From Halorubellus sp034808145 (lineage in GTDB: Archaea; Halobacteriota; Halobacteria; Halobacteriales; Natrialbaceae), in the NCBI RefSeq assembly GCF_034808145.1, contig NZ_JAXHGM010000002.1:248001-312000 (forward strand): a stretch of 64,000 nt of DNA, given 5' to 3'. The notes beneath the pieces were generated by a model. The model made no database searches. It saw only the letters and a program-made list of their open reading frames with translations, and was not told the origin of the DNA. Position 1 is the stretch's first letter, and every line of letters starts with the position of its first letter. Below, in pieces: positions 7,790 through 16,513 of this stretch. Both the position numbers and the translations under genes were made by a program.

Positions 7790-10507
7790 ATGACCGACGA
7801 CGCACCGAGTGACGATGCATCGACCAGCGACAACGACGCACCGAGTGACGGTTCATCGACCGGCGACGACGACGCACTGAGTGACGATGCACCGAGCGGC
7901 GACGACGCGCCGTCGGCGGACCGGCAGGGAGACCGCGCTCGCGCGGACGGCGGTGCGCTCGACGCGGCCGACGGGCACGCGCACGACGAGCACGCGATGC
8001 CGCCGACGAGCTCGCTGAAGCGCTGGTTCGTTACGACCAACCACAAGGACGTCGGCCTGCTGTACATCGCGACGAGCCTCTCCTTCCTCATGCTCGGCGG
8101 CGTGCTCGCGCTCCTCATGCGCGCCCAGCTCTGGGTGCCCCGCGCCCCCGGCGCCGGCCCGCTGTCCGCGATGGCGTACAACCAGGCCGTCAGCGTGCAC
8201 GGCCTCGTGATGGTGTTCTGGTTCCTGTCGCCGTTCGCGTTCGGGTTCGCGAACTACGTCGTCCCCCTCCAGATGGGGGCGAAGGACCTCGCGTTCCCCC
8301 GACTGAACGCGCTCAGTTACTGGCTGTACCTCTCCTCGGGGATCCTCCTGTTCGCCTCGTTCTTCCAGGGCGGGACGTTCGCGGGCGGATGGACGATGTA
8401 CGCGCCCCTGAACCTGCCCGCGTTCACGCCGAGCGTCGGCGGGAGCGCCGCCGTCCTCGCGCTCATGCTGTTCGTCGCGTCCGTGACGGTGTCCTCGGTG
8501 AACTTCCTCACGACGATGCATCGCATGCGCGCCGAAGGACTCACCCTGCGACGCCTGCCGCTGTTCTCGTGGACGATCCTCCTGACCGTCTGGATGATGC
8601 TGTTCGCGTTCGCCGCACTCCTCGCCGCACTCCTTCTGCTCTCCGCGGACCGTCTGCTCGGCACCACGTACTTCGCGGTCAACGGCGCGAACGGCGCGCT
8701 CCTCTGGACGCACCTCTTCTGGTTCTTCGGCCATCCCGAGGTCTACATCGTCTTCTTCCCGGCGCTCGGCGTGATGGCGGAGGTCTTCCAGACGTTCACC
8801 GGGCGCCGCATCGTCGGCCGCAAGTGGTTCATCGCCGCGATGGTTCTGGTGGCGCTCCAGAGCTTCATCGTCTGGATGCACCACATGTTCCTCACGAGCA
8901 TCAACCTCGAGATCAAGACGCTGTTCATGGCGACCACCATCGGGATATCGCTGCCCTTCGACCTGATGGTGTTCTCGCTCATCTACACGATGGTGAAGGG
9001 CAAGATACGGTTCAAGACGCCGTTCCTGTTCAGCTTCGGCGGCCTCCTGCTGTTCATCCTCGGCGGCATCACCGGCGTCTTCCTCGGTGCCGTCGTCCTC
9101 GACTACGAGTTCCGCGGGACGTACTGGGTGGTCGCGCACTTCCACTACGTCATGGTCGGTGGCGTCACCGCGCTCATCGGCGGCCTCTACTACTGGTACC
9201 CGAAGATGGTCGGCCGGATGTACGACGAGTTCCTCGGGAAGGTCCACTTCGCGCTGTACTTCGTCGGGTTCAACCTGCTGTACTTCCCGATGTTCGTCGC
9301 GTGGGAGACCCCGCGGCGCGTGTTCGACTACGACCCCGGGATGACCGTCTGGCACCAGATGGCGACCGTCGGTGCGGTCGTCCTCGGCGCCTCCTTCCTC
9401 GTGATGATATACAACCTCGTCACGAGCGCGTACCGCGGCGAGGTCGCCGACGAGGACCCCTGGAACTACGTGACGACCGCCGAGTGGGCGGTGTCGTCGC
9501 CGCCGCCACTCGAGAACTTCCCCGGGCTCCCGTCGTACGCGAGCGGCAAGCTCGAGTTCCTCGGCGGGTCCTCGAGCGCGCTCGAGACCGTCGACGACGA
9601 CGCGCCTGCGGCCGCGGACGGCGGCTCGGGTGCCGCGACCGACGGCGGCGCGCCCGCGACCCTCGACGGGTCCGATGCGCTCGCGGCGAGCACGCACACC
9701 GCCGCGGAGGTCCAGGCCGGCGAGGACCACTACGCGAGTCACGCGAGCATCTGGCCGTTCCTCGTCGGCGTCGGGTCGCTGTTCCTGCTCCTCGGGCTCT
9801 CCGGGTTCACGAACGCGACCTGGCCGGAGGGCGCGATGGGGACGCTCCACCAGGCGTCGGCGGGCGTCGGCGCCCTCGTCACCTTCGGCGCGCTCGTCGG
9901 GATGACCCGCGAGCACTTCGTCGGCCCGAGCGGGCCGTACGGCGAGAGCTGGCCGTTCGAGCGGGTCTCGAACACGAAGACGGGGATGTGGATATTCCTC
10001 GTGAGCGACGTCGTCCTGTTCGGTGCGTTCATCGGCGCGTACGTGTTCCTGCGGTTCGCGTCCGGGTGGATCGCGTGGGAGCCCATCCCGGACAACGTCG
10101 TGCCGGGACTCATCAACACGTACCTGCTGTTGACGAGCAGCTTCACGGTCATCCTCGCGCTCGAAGCGGCCGAGCGCAAGTCTCGCGGGGGCGTGGTCGC
10201 GAGCCTCGTCGCGACGGTCGTCCTCGGCCTCGGGTTCCTCGGGAACAAGGCCATCGAGTGGGAGCACCTGTTCACGGACAAGGGCATCTGGATCGACTCC
10301 GGCATCCGCGAGTCGACGTTCTTCGTGACGACCGGCCTGCACGCGGCCCACGTCATCGTCGGGCTCGTCATCACGACGTACATGATACTCCGGTCGTGGA
10401 ACGGCGCGTACCTCGACGACGCCGGGCCCGTGGAGCACTTCGGGCTCTACTGGCACTTCGTCGACATCGTCTGGCTGTTCCTGTTCCCGCTGTTCTACAT
10501 CCTCTAG
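7790..10507 (+). CDS. coxAC: Cytochrome c oxidase subunit I-III fusion (CoxA-CoxC)
   Basis: A 905-residue fusion. Residues 1-70 are a highly acidic, Asp/Ser-rich repetitive extension. Subunit I follows (about 75-600) with its metal ligands: His137 for the low-spin heme (VHGLVMVF), CuB ligands His315 (HPEVYI, with cross-link Tyr319) and His364/His365, and heme ligands His450 and His452 in AHFHYVM. An Ala/Gly/Asp-rich linker (about 600-640) joins a complete subunit III (about 645-905) ending in the YWHFVDIVWLFLFPLFY motif. It reduces oxygen to water and pumps protons in the cell membrane. Fusion of I and III is known in some archaeal and bacterial oxidases. The next gene starts four bases after the stop. 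Confidence 0.95.
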   Translation: MTDDAPSDDASTSDNDAPSDGSSTGDDDALSDDAPSGDDAPSADRQGDRARADGGALDAADGHAHDEHAMPPTSSLKRWFVTTNHKDVGLLYIATSLSFLMLGGVLALLMRAQLWVPRAPGAGPLSAMAYNQAVSVHGLVMVFWFLSPFAFGFANYVVPLQMGAKDLAFPRLNALSYWLYLSSGILLFASFFQGGTFAGGWTMYAPLNLPAFTPSVGGSAAVLALMLFVASVTVSSVNFLTTMHRMRAEGLTLRRLPLFSWTILLTVWMMLFAFAALLAALLLLSADRLLGTTYFAVNGANGALLWTHLFWFFGHPEVYIVFFPALGVMAEVFQTFTGRRIVGRKWFIAAMVLVALQSFIVWMHHMFLTSINLEIKTLFMATTIGISLPFDLMVFSLIYTMVKGKIRFKTPFLFSFGGLLLFILGGITGVFLGAVVLDYEFRGTYWVVAHFHYVMVGGVTALIGGLYYWYPKMVGRMYDEFLGKVHFALYFVGFNLLYFPMFVAWETPRRVFDYDPGMTVWHQMATVGAVVLGASFLVMIYNLVTSAYRGEVADEDPWNYVTTAEWAVSSPPPLENFPGLPSYASGKLEFLGGSSSALETVDDDAPAAADGGSGAATDGGAPATLDGSDALAASTHTAAEVQAGEDHYASHASIWPFLVGVGSLFLLLGLSGFTNATWPEGAMGTLHQASAGVGALVTFGALVGMTREHFVGPSGPYGESWPFERVSNTKTGMWIFLVSDVVLFGAFIGAYVFLRFASGWIAWEPIPDNVVPGLINTYLLLTSSFTVILALEAAERKSRGGVVASLVATVVLGLGFLGNKAIEWEHLFTDKGIWIDSGIRESTFFVTTGLHAAHVIVGLVITTYMILRSWNGAYLDDAGPVEHFGLYWHFVDIVWLFLFPLFYIL

Positions 10508-10511
10508 ACCA

Positions 10512-10775
10512 ATGACCAGACTCAGACTGTACACGGCGATATACGTGGTACTGTTCGCGTCCGCGACGGTGCAGGTGCTCGTCGAGCAGGCGGGCATCGC
10601 GTACGAGACGGCGCTGGCGGTCATCCTCGCGCTGTCGTTCGTGAAGGCCGTCGTCGTCGCGGCGTACTACCAGCACCTGCGCTGGGAGCCGCGGTCGTTG
10701 ACGTACCTGATGGGTATCGGGTTGCTCGCGGTGCTCGCGTTGACCGTCGCGGCGACGTACTCCATCACGCCATGA
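10512..10775 (+). CDS. coxD: Cytochrome c oxidase subunit IV-like membrane protein
   Basis: An 87-residue protein with three hydrophobic helices (about 5-22, 32-53 and 64-83), the size and layout of the small subunit IV of bacterial and archaeal quinol or cytochrome oxidases. The YYQHLRWEPR loop between helices 2 and 3 is similar to the usual subunit IV loop. It probably stabilises the oxidase. It follows coxAC by four bases, and its stop overlaps the next start (ATGA). Confidence 0.8.
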   Translation: MTRLRLYTAIYVVLFASATVQVLVEQAGIAYETALAVILALSFVKAVVVAAYYQHLRWEPRSLTYLMGIGLLAVLALTVAATYSITP

Positions 10776-11104
10776 TGGGCGCGAACCCGGTCGTCCTCGG
10801 CGTGGTCGCGGTCGTGGTGCTCGCGCAGGTCCCGCTGGTCGCGTACTTGTCCCGACACGTCGGGCTCGACCAGGACGCGGAGCGGCCGGACGCGTCGAAG
10901 GGCTACGTGACGTACGGGACCGTGGACGCTCGACCCGCGTCGAACGACGCCGACGGCGCGGTCGGGGCGGGAGCGAGCGCCGTCGCCGACGGTGCGGTCG
11001 CGTGCCGGGCGTGCGGCGGGGTCGTCGACGACGGCTACGCGTTCTGCGGGACGTGCGCGACCCGAGTTCAGTCCGAGAACTCGAAGCGGGGTGAGTCGCG
11101 GTGA
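10772..11104 (+). CDS. Membrane-anchored zinc-ribbon protein in the cox operon
   Basis: A 110-residue protein: one N-terminal transmembrane helix (about 6-27), a flexible acidic/Ala-rich linker, then a zinc ribbon with Cys78, Cys81, Cys92 and Cys95 (CRAC, CGTC). A short basic tail follows. The topology suggests the ribbon faces the cytosol or lies at the membrane surface. The function is unknown; cotranscription with the oxidase genes (4-bp overlaps at both ends) makes a role in oxidase assembly or metal handling reasonable but unproven. Confidence 0.7.
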   Translation: MMGANPVVLGVVAVVVLAQVPLVAYLSRHVGLDQDAERPDASKGYVTYGTVDARPASNDADGAVGAGASAVADGAVACRACGGVVDDGYAFCGTCATRVQSENSKRGESR

Positions 11105-11316
11105 CGTCCCGACGGGAGCGCCTCGCGTGGGCGGCGTTGTTCTCGCTCGCGCCCGCCGCGGGCATCGCGTTCGCGACCGCGAAGGTCGGGCCGCGAACGC
11201 TCGCGGACCCCCTCGTCGTCGCGGCGTTCGCGGTGACGGCCGTCGTCATGTTCGGGTTCATGTTCCTCGCGGCGAGCGTCGGGTCGACTGACGTACCCAG
11301 AGAGCGCTTCGAGTAG
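11101..11316 (+). CDS. Small membrane protein, last gene of the cox operon
   Basis: A 71-residue protein with two predicted helices (about 8-26 and 37-58). It starts at a GTG that overlaps the previous stop codon (GTGA), so translation is coupled. No family recognised. Its constant closeness to the oxidase genes here suggests an accessory subunit. Confidence 0.65.
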   Translation: MTSRRERLAWAALFSLAPAAGIAFATAKVGPRTLADPLVVAAFAVTAVVMFGFMFLAASVGSTDVPRERFE

Positions 11317-11404
11317 CGGGCACCCGCCCACCCCGAACCCACCATGGTGCATGCAAACATGCCCCATAGTTTTACGCGGGTCGCGTGCGAACGACCCGCC
11401 ACAG

Positions 11405-11599
11405 ATGGCATTCGAAGGCTTCGCGTACCTCGCCGCCGTCGTCGGCGTCGCCCTCGGGATGGTTGGGCTCCTCGCAGCCGAGTACTTCCACGGGGTCGAC
11501 TTCCTCCTCCCGGCCGGCGGCGGCCTCGCGCTCGCCTCCGTCGGCGCGATAACGTTCCTCATCAGCCGGCACGACCCGCCCGCACACGACGAGGGCTGA
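11405..11599 (+). CDS. Small two-helix membrane protein
   Basis: A 64-residue protein with hydrophobic segments at about 5-25 and 31-52 separated by AAEYFHGVD, and a polar tail with His and Asp. It has its own promoter: an AGTTTTAC element at about 11367-11374, some 32 bp before the ATG. It is separate from the cox operon by 88 bp that include GCATGC and CATGC elements near 11348-11361. Not recognised. Confidence 0.6.
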   Translation: MAFEGFAYLAAVVGVALGMVGLLAAEYFHGVDFLLPAGGGLALASVGAITFLISRHDPPAHDEG

Positions 11600-11622
11600 C
11601 CGCCTCGCCCCGCCACCTGTCC

Positions 11623-12060
11623 CTACAGGAACCCGCTCCCGAGCGCGACCATGTAGACGAGCACTAGGACGGTGTAGAGCGCGGCGAGTCCCGCGACCAC
11701 GCGCAGGTGGAAGTAGAACAGCTCGTCCTCCTCGGCCGCGAGCGCGTCGGCGTACGCCTCGCGCTCGCTCGCCGAGCACGCGTCGGCGTGGACGTCGCCG
11801 ACGTGGAGGTCGAGCGCCGCCCGCGTCGCGAACGGCCGGTCGCAGTACGGGCACGTACCCGCGACGGACTCGCCGTCCCGCACCAGCGTCTCCAGCGGCT
11901 GACCGCCCGCGGGACTCGTCGACGCGTCCGACCGCGCGTCGGCGCTGGCTGGCTCGTCGACGCTGGCAGGGTTGTCGACGCTGACGGGGTCGTCGACACC
12001 GTCGCGGCCGTTGCTCGCGGCGCGCTCCGCCCCGGTCGTCGCCGGTTCGTTCTCGCTCAT
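11623..12060 (-). CDS. C2H2 zinc-finger protein with a C-terminal membrane anchor
   Basis: A 145-residue protein. Residues 1-60 are disordered and acidic. A classical C2H2 finger follows (Cys70, Cys73, His86, His91 in CPYCDRPFATRAALDLHVGD), then an acidic helix and a C-terminal transmembrane segment (about 120-142). Single C2H2 fingers are common in haloarchaeal small proteins. It is the last gene of a four-gene membrane operon: its ATG overlaps the preceding stop by four bases. The operon converges on the cox cluster. Function unknown. Confidence 0.75.
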   Translation of the reverse strand: MSENEPATTGAERAASNGRDGVDDPVSVDNPASVDEPASADARSDASTSPAGGQPLETLVRDGESVAGTCPYCDRPFATRAALDLHVGDVHADACSASEREAYADALAAEEDELFYFHLRVVAGLAALYTVLVLVYMVALGSGFL

Positions 12061-13520
12061 AGGTAGACGGGGTTCATGAACGGTTGACCGATGACCCACG
12101 CGCTCGTCATGGTGTACACGACCATCACGACGACGAACGGGTACTGGCTCCGGATGGGGCGGAGCAGTCCGGGGAACACCTCGAGTGCGAGCGCGTGCGC
12201 GACCCAGACCGCGAGCAGGTGACCGACGACGACGAACCCGAGTTCGACCGTCCCGAACCACCCCGGGAGGACCGCGACCTGCGGGATTCCGCCACCTCCG
12301 AGCGGGTGCCGGAGGACGCTCTCGAGCGCCGGCGACAGCGACAGGAAGTACCCGAGGAAGTGCGCGATGTGATAGCCGGCGGCGATGGGGACGAGCGCGG
12401 GCGCGAACCACGCCTCGATGGCCGCCGGCGACAGCCGGCTGTCGACGATGGCGCGCGAGCGCGCCGCGGCGAGCCGATACACCCAGCGGAACGCCGCGAA
12501 CCCCGCGGCGAGCGCGACGAGGTACACCGCGAGCGGCGGGACGCCCGCCTCGACGACGACGGGCGCCAGGTCGTTCCACGCCGGCGTCGTCACGAGCCCG
12601 TCGAACGTCGTCGTCCACAGGAGCGCTATCACGAACGTCGTCATCCCCGACTCTCCACCCAGTAGCTCGGTCGCGCCCGACTCTCGCCCGTGCAAGGCGG
12701 TCGCGTTCGACTCTCCACGGAGTCGTTCGCGTGCGCCGGCGACGAGCGCGCTCCCGGGGAGTCGGAGGCGGACGCCGTCCGCGTCGCGCTGGAGCGGTGC
12801 GAGCCGGCCGTACACGGCGAACACGCGCGACACCGGGTCGACGCGCTCGAACCACGCCTCGGGCCCGTACCGGTACGCGCCGGCGAGCGTGAGCGCGGAG
12901 TAGGCGGCGACGACGACGCCGAGCAGCCGCGGATTCGCGGCGAGTGGACTGACGACCTCGACGTACACGAGCGCGAGCAGGCCGACGACGGCGGGCCACG
13001 CGCCGTGGTCCGCCGGCAGTTCGCGGCCGCCGGCGCCGGGGAGCGCGGTGGCAATCGTCCGCCAGGGGTTCAGGATGGGCCACGCGTTCCCGAGGAGGTA
13101 CGTCGTCATCGCGAACCCCGCCCACCACCCGATCCAGACGACGACGATGGCGAGGTTCGCCGTCGGCTCCGTCGCCCCGACCGCCGCCGCGCGCAGGACG
13201 AGCGCGAGCGCGAGGACGCCGACCGCTCGCGTCCCGCGGACGACGCCGCGGCGCAGGGCCGCGGTCGTCGGCACGAGCGCCCCCCAGGCGTTGACCGCGC
13301 GGACCCCCTCGTGGTCGGTGAGGAGGCTCGTCGCCAGGAACGACCCGCCGACGAGCACGCCGCCGGTCGCGACCGTCAGCCACGACGGCACCGTCCCGAC
13401 GGTCACGGCGTCGTTCAGCGCGCCGACGTGTAGCGGCGCGACGCCGGGCGCGGCGAGCGCCGACTCCACGACGACGCCGACCGCTGCGGCGACGGCCGCG
13501 AGGAGGAACTGCCGGCTCAC
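12057..13520 (-). CDS. Large polytopic membrane protein of unknown function
   Basis: A 487-residue protein with about ten or more hydrophobic segments. Notable conserved-looking loops are WAGFAMTTYLLGNAWPILNPWRT (residue runs split by Gly/Asn) around 130-155, and a C-terminal PVVVMVVYT-like region ending in GQPFMNPVYL. The LGN-W-xx-LNPWR pattern resembles bacterial membrane proteins that databases often label fenitrothion hydrolase; that label should not be taken as function. The GTG at 13518-13520 overlaps the upstream stop (GTGA) and is chosen over a longer GTG start. It sits in the middle of the coupled operon facing the oxidase genes. Confidence 0.75.
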   Translation of the reverse strand: MSRQFLLAAVAAAVGVVVESALAAPGVAPLHVGALNDAVTVGTVPSWLTVATGGVLVGGSFLATSLLTDHEGVRAVNAWGALVPTTAALRRGVVRGTRAVGVLALALVLRAAAVGATEPTANLAIVVVWIGWWAGFAMTTYLLGNAWPILNPWRTIATALPGAGGRELPADHGAWPAVVGLLALVYVEVVSPLAANPRLLGVVVAAYSALTLAGAYRYGPEAWFERVDPVSRVFAVYGRLAPLQRDADGVRLRLPGSALVAGARERLRGESNATALHGRESGATELLGGESGMTTFVIALLWTTTFDGLVTTPAWNDLAPVVVEAGVPPLAVYLVALAAGFAAFRWVYRLAAARSRAIVDSRLSPAAIEAWFAPALVPIAAGYHIAHFLGYFLSLSPALESVLRHPLGGGGIPQVAVLPGWFGTVELGFVVVGHLLAVWVAHALALEVFPGLLRPIRSQYPFVVVMVVYTMTSAWVIGQPFMNPVYL

Positions 13521-14224
13521 GCTTCCCCCGCCCCCGGTCGCCACGCGAGGAGTGCGACCGCCGCGACGAACGCGACCGTCGACAGGTCCATCGAGTGCGC
13601 GTACAGCGCGTTCGCGACCGCCTCACCGCCGAGCGCGGCCGCGAGCAGCGACGCGAACACCGGCCACGAGCAACTCGCACACGACAGCAGGCCGATGGCG
13701 CCGCTCGCGGCCGAGGCGGCGGTGTCGACGACCGCGGCGTACGTCAGGTACGCGAGCGCGACGTACCCGACGACCTTGTACGGGACGAGCGTCAGCGTCG
13801 CCGACGGCGCGTCGAGGACGACCGTCGGCCCCCAGCCGGGCGGGAGCGCGGTGAACACCGCGAGGTCGACGCCCGCGCCGTGCGCGTGACCGTGCCCGTC
13901 CGCGAGGACGGTGACGTCGACGAGCCCGCCCGCGAACGCGAGGGTCGCGAGGTACGCGCTCGCGACCGCGAGCGCCGCGCGGCGCGCGAGCGCGCTCGAC
14001 GTCCCGGGCACGTCCACCGCGAACACCGCCGAGAGGCCGAGGTCTATCCACACGAACGGATACAGGAGGTACCGGACGCTCGTCGCGCTCGCGCCCGTCA
14101 GGCCGAGGTAGCCCGCGAGCAGCGCGACCTCCGCGAGCACGACCGCGGCGAGCGCGACCGCCGCCGGACGCGTCGCTCGTCGTCGGACGGCGGCCATCGA
14201 GCGCGAGACCCCGGTGTCCGTCAT
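13517..14224 (-). CDS. Polytopic membrane protein with a CxxC pair and a His cluster
   Basis: A 235-residue protein with about six hydrophobic segments. Two features suggest metal or redox chemistry: HGHAH at residues 111-115 in a loop, and Cys182/Cys185 (SCASCSWP) at the start of a helix. It resembles unassigned haloarchaeal membrane proteins found near oxidase genes. It lies 6 bp after the first gene of the operon and overlaps the next by 4 bp. A role in copper supply to CuA or CuB is a hypothesis only. Confidence 0.7.
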   Translation of the reverse strand: MTDTGVSRSMAAVRRRATRPAAVALAAVVLAEVALLAGYLGLTGASATSVRYLLYPFVWIDLGLSAVFAVDVPGTSSALARRAALAVASAYLATLAFAGGLVDVTVLADGHGHAHGAGVDLAVFTALPPGWGPTVVLDAPSATLTLVPYKVVGYVALAYLTYAAVVDTAASAASGAIGLLSCASCSWPVFASLLAAALGGEAVANALYAHSMDLSTVAFVAAVALLAWRPGAGEA

Positions 14225-14230
14225 CCGCCG

Positions 14231-14644
14231 TCAGCCGACCAGGAGCTTCACGGCGATGGCGAGCACCGCGACCATCGACATGAACCACGCACTCAGCCCG
14301 ATCGCGTGCGCGTTCCCGAGGCCGTGCGAGCGCCCGAGGTAGTACACGCCCCACGCGAGGTACGCGAGCACGAGCGCGCCGACCGCGGCGACGAACACCA
14401 TCGGGTCCGGCCCGACGACGGCGGCCGCCGCGACGAACCCGACGATCACGAGCGCTGCGAGCGTCAGCTTCGGGTCCACGCGCACGCCGCGCTGCGAGTT
14501 CGCGCCGACCGTGACCCCGCGCGCCTTCACGCCGAGCGTGTGACTGTACGCCCGAACCGCCCGCGCTCGCGTCACGAGCACGAACACCGCCGCCAGCAAC
14601 GCCACCATCACGAGCGTGCTCGCGACGAACGCACCATCTGCCAT
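14231..14644 (-). CDS. Four-helix membrane protein, first gene of the convergent operon
   Basis: A 137-residue protein with about four hydrophobic helices and the motif YLAWGVYYLGRSHGLGNAHAIG near the C-terminus. No family function is known to me. The ATG at 14642-14644 gives a compact protein; an upstream in-frame start adds a non-hydrophobic stretch. It leads an operon of four genes with spacings of 6, -4 and -4 bp. Confidence 0.65.
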   Translation of the reverse strand: MADGAFVASTLVMVALLAAVFVLVTRARAVRAYSHTLGVKARGVTVGANSQRGVRVDPKLTLAALVIVGFVAAAAVVGPDPMVFVAAVGALVLAYLAWGVYYLGRSHGLGNAHAIGLSAWFMSMVAVLAIAVKLLVG

Positions 14645-14757
14645 GATATCACATACCACATCGCGGTTCTGCCCCAAATGTGTTTCCCTCACCGACCCAC
14701 TGCGACCCCACGGTAGGCGCTCGATACCAAAGTACGAGCGCGTCCTCGGACGACCAC

Positions 14758-16020
14758 ATGCCCCGGAGTACCGTCGTCGTCCCCACTGGGTCGCCGGCGA
14801 GCACCATCGCGTGCCATCGGTCGTTCGCTCGACAAGGTATCAGGACGATCGGTGCCGCCAGCGACCCGTCCGCGCCCGCGTTCCGGTCGCGGCACTGCGA
14901 CGAGCGCGTGGTCGTCGACGACCCGATGACGAACGTCACCGCGTACAAGGACGCGCTGCTCGCGCTCGCGGCGCGCGCCGACGTCGAGACCATCGTCCCG
15001 CTGTCCGAGCCCGACATCTACGTCCTCGCGAAGTACCGCGACGCGTTCGCCGAACACATCGCGACGCCGTGGCCGTCGTTCGAGACGCTGCGAACCATCC
15101 ACGACCGCGACCGCCTGTTCGCGGTCGCCCGCGACGCGGGCGTCGCCGTCCCGGACACGCGGTCGCTCGACGACGTCGACGCGTGGACCGACGACTGCGT
15201 CGTCAAATCCCGGTTCGCGCTCCTCTCCAGCGAGTACACGACCGACGACCTCCCCGCGGAACTCGTCGACCAGGAGGGCGCGATCTTCGTCCCCGCAGAC
15301 GAACGCCCGGACGTCGACCGGCTCCGCGCGGCGTTCGGCCACACCCCGCACGTCCAGCGGTTCGTCGACGGCACCGAGTACTCCCTCGGCGTGCTCTACG
15401 ACGACGGCGAACCCGTCGTCGAGACCCAGAAACGCATCGTCCGCGGCGTCAAGTACTACCACGGCCCAAGTGTCTACCACGAGACCGTCGACATCCCCGA
15501 ACTCGAGACGTTCGGCCGAGACCTCCTCACCGAACTCGACTACCACGGCCCCGCCGACATCGACGTCATCCGGAACCCCGACACCGGCGAGTACGAACTC
15601 CTCGAGATCAACCCGCGGTTCTGGGCGACCGTCCAACTCGAGATCCACGCCGGCTTCGACTTCCCGACGTACTACTGGCAGCTCGCGACCGACACCCCCG
15701 TCGGACCCGTCCCCGACCCGACGCCCGGCATCCGCTCGCACGCCCTCGCCGGCGAGCTCTCCTACCTCCTGAGCGTCGCCGCCGACGACCACCCAGTCTG
15801 CGACCACCCGTCACTCCTCGCCGCCACGCGGAACGTCGTCACCTCCACCCTCCGCGACCGACGGTTCGACGTCCTCGACGCCCGCGACCCAGTCCCGTTC
15901 CTCGCGACCATCGCCAACGCCGTCCGCTCGTACACCACCCCCTCGCAGTCACCCACCACGCCACCCGACCCCGAACCAGCGCCCGACCCACAGCCACCGA
16001 ACGCACCCGACCCACGCTGA
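14758..16020 (+). CDS. ATP-grasp carboxylate-amine ligase family protein
   Basis: A 420-residue cytosolic enzyme of the ATP-grasp superfamily. The N-terminal domain begins VVVPTGSPASTIACHRS. The ATP-grasp core includes VVKSRFALLSS, QRFVDGTEYSLGVLYDDGEP, and the metal/ATP site DIDVIRNPDTGEYELLEINPRF (Glu and Asn coordinate Mg in this family). It should join a carboxylate to an amine through an acyl-phosphate; the substrate is not evident. The last 30 residues are a Pro-rich low-complexity tail. It stands alone, and the ATG is about 28 bp after a weak CCAAAGT element. Confidence 0.8.
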   Translation: MPRSTVVVPTGSPASTIACHRSFARQGIRTIGAASDPSAPAFRSRHCDERVVVDDPMTNVTAYKDALLALAARADVETIVPLSEPDIYVLAKYRDAFAEHIATPWPSFETLRTIHDRDRLFAVARDAGVAVPDTRSLDDVDAWTDDCVVKSRFALLSSEYTTDDLPAELVDQEGAIFVPADERPDVDRLRAAFGHTPHVQRFVDGTEYSLGVLYDDGEPVVETQKRIVRGVKYYHGPSVYHETVDIPELETFGRDLLTELDYHGPADIDVIRNPDTGEYELLEINPRFWATVQLEIHAGFDFPTYYWQLATDTPVGPVPDPTPGIRSHALAGELSYLLSVAADDHPVCDHPSLLAATRNVVTSTLRDRRFDVLDARDPVPFLATIANAVRSYTTPSQSPTTPPDPEPAPDPQPPNAPDPR

Positions 16021-16353
16021 CCGACCACAACCGAACAACCCCACCAGCCACCACACACCACCCCCGACGAGAATAGAACAACCAACTGAGAACGAGACCG
16101 ACGACACCACCGCTCCTCGTGTCGCTCTACGAGAAGTGCCCTGGGACGAATCCGAACCGAACTGAGACGGACGCACTCGCTATCGCTCGTCGGTCAGCGG
16201 AAGCAGAAGTGGGTTGGGGCGGATTTGAACCTGAAGCAGACGTGCTCGCTCACCGCGTTCGCTGCGCGCGACTGCTAGGGCTCAAAACACGCCGTCAACA
16301 CTTCTCGAAGAACGCGCTCCTCGCTGTCGCTCGTCGTGTTGTTCTGCGAGAAG
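16021..16353. other. Gene-free region holding decayed tRNA 3' fragments
   Basis: No protein-coding gene is convincing in these 333 bp. The + strand near 16021-16110 is C/A-rich. From about 16100 to 16350 two imperfect blocks can be aligned with the tRNA-Val flank: both contain GCTCCTCG...TCGCTC followed by GAGAAGTG and then a GGACGAATCC or GGGCGGATTTGAACC stretch. These look like leftovers of repeated integration or recombination at the tRNA 3' end. Confidence 0.5.
16205..16231 (-). repeat. Duplicated 3' end of tRNA-Val (candidate att-site relic)
   Basis: A 27-bp stretch is identical to 16349-16375, which contains the last 22 bases of tRNA-Val (acceptor and T-arm 3' half) plus 5 bases of flank. 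The two copies are 144 bp apart. Direct repeats of a tRNA 3' end are the mark left by integrases that use tRNA genes as attB. The interval between them is too short to hold an element, so this would be a scar. Confidence 0.65.
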
Positions 16354-16427
16354 TGGGTTGGGGCGGATTTGAACCGCCGGCCTCCTCCATGTCAAGGAGG
16401 TGTCATAACCAACTAGACCACCAACCC
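16354..16427 (-). tRNA. tRNA-Val (anticodon GAC)
   Basis: A 74-nt cloverleaf on the minus strand. The acceptor stem pairs GGGTTGG with CCAACCC, with discriminator A. The anticodon stem CCTCC/GGAGG closes the loop TTGACAT, giving anticodon GAC (Val). The T-loop is TTCAAAT within GGCGG/CCGCC. No intron and no encoded CCA. The 3' end is duplicated at 16205-16231. Confidence 0.93.
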
Positions 16428-16513
16428 AGGTGGCGTCGGTCTTCCCTGCACTCGTTCGTTGCCCGGGACGTTAAAAAAGGGTTTCGAATCGGTCGCCGTG
16501 TGGTGAATCGTCG

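Noticed and set aside
7853..10624. 923-codon open frame opposite coxAC
   Set aside because: A shadow of the oxidase gene; the translation is low-complexity Arg/Glu/Val with no recognisable fold.
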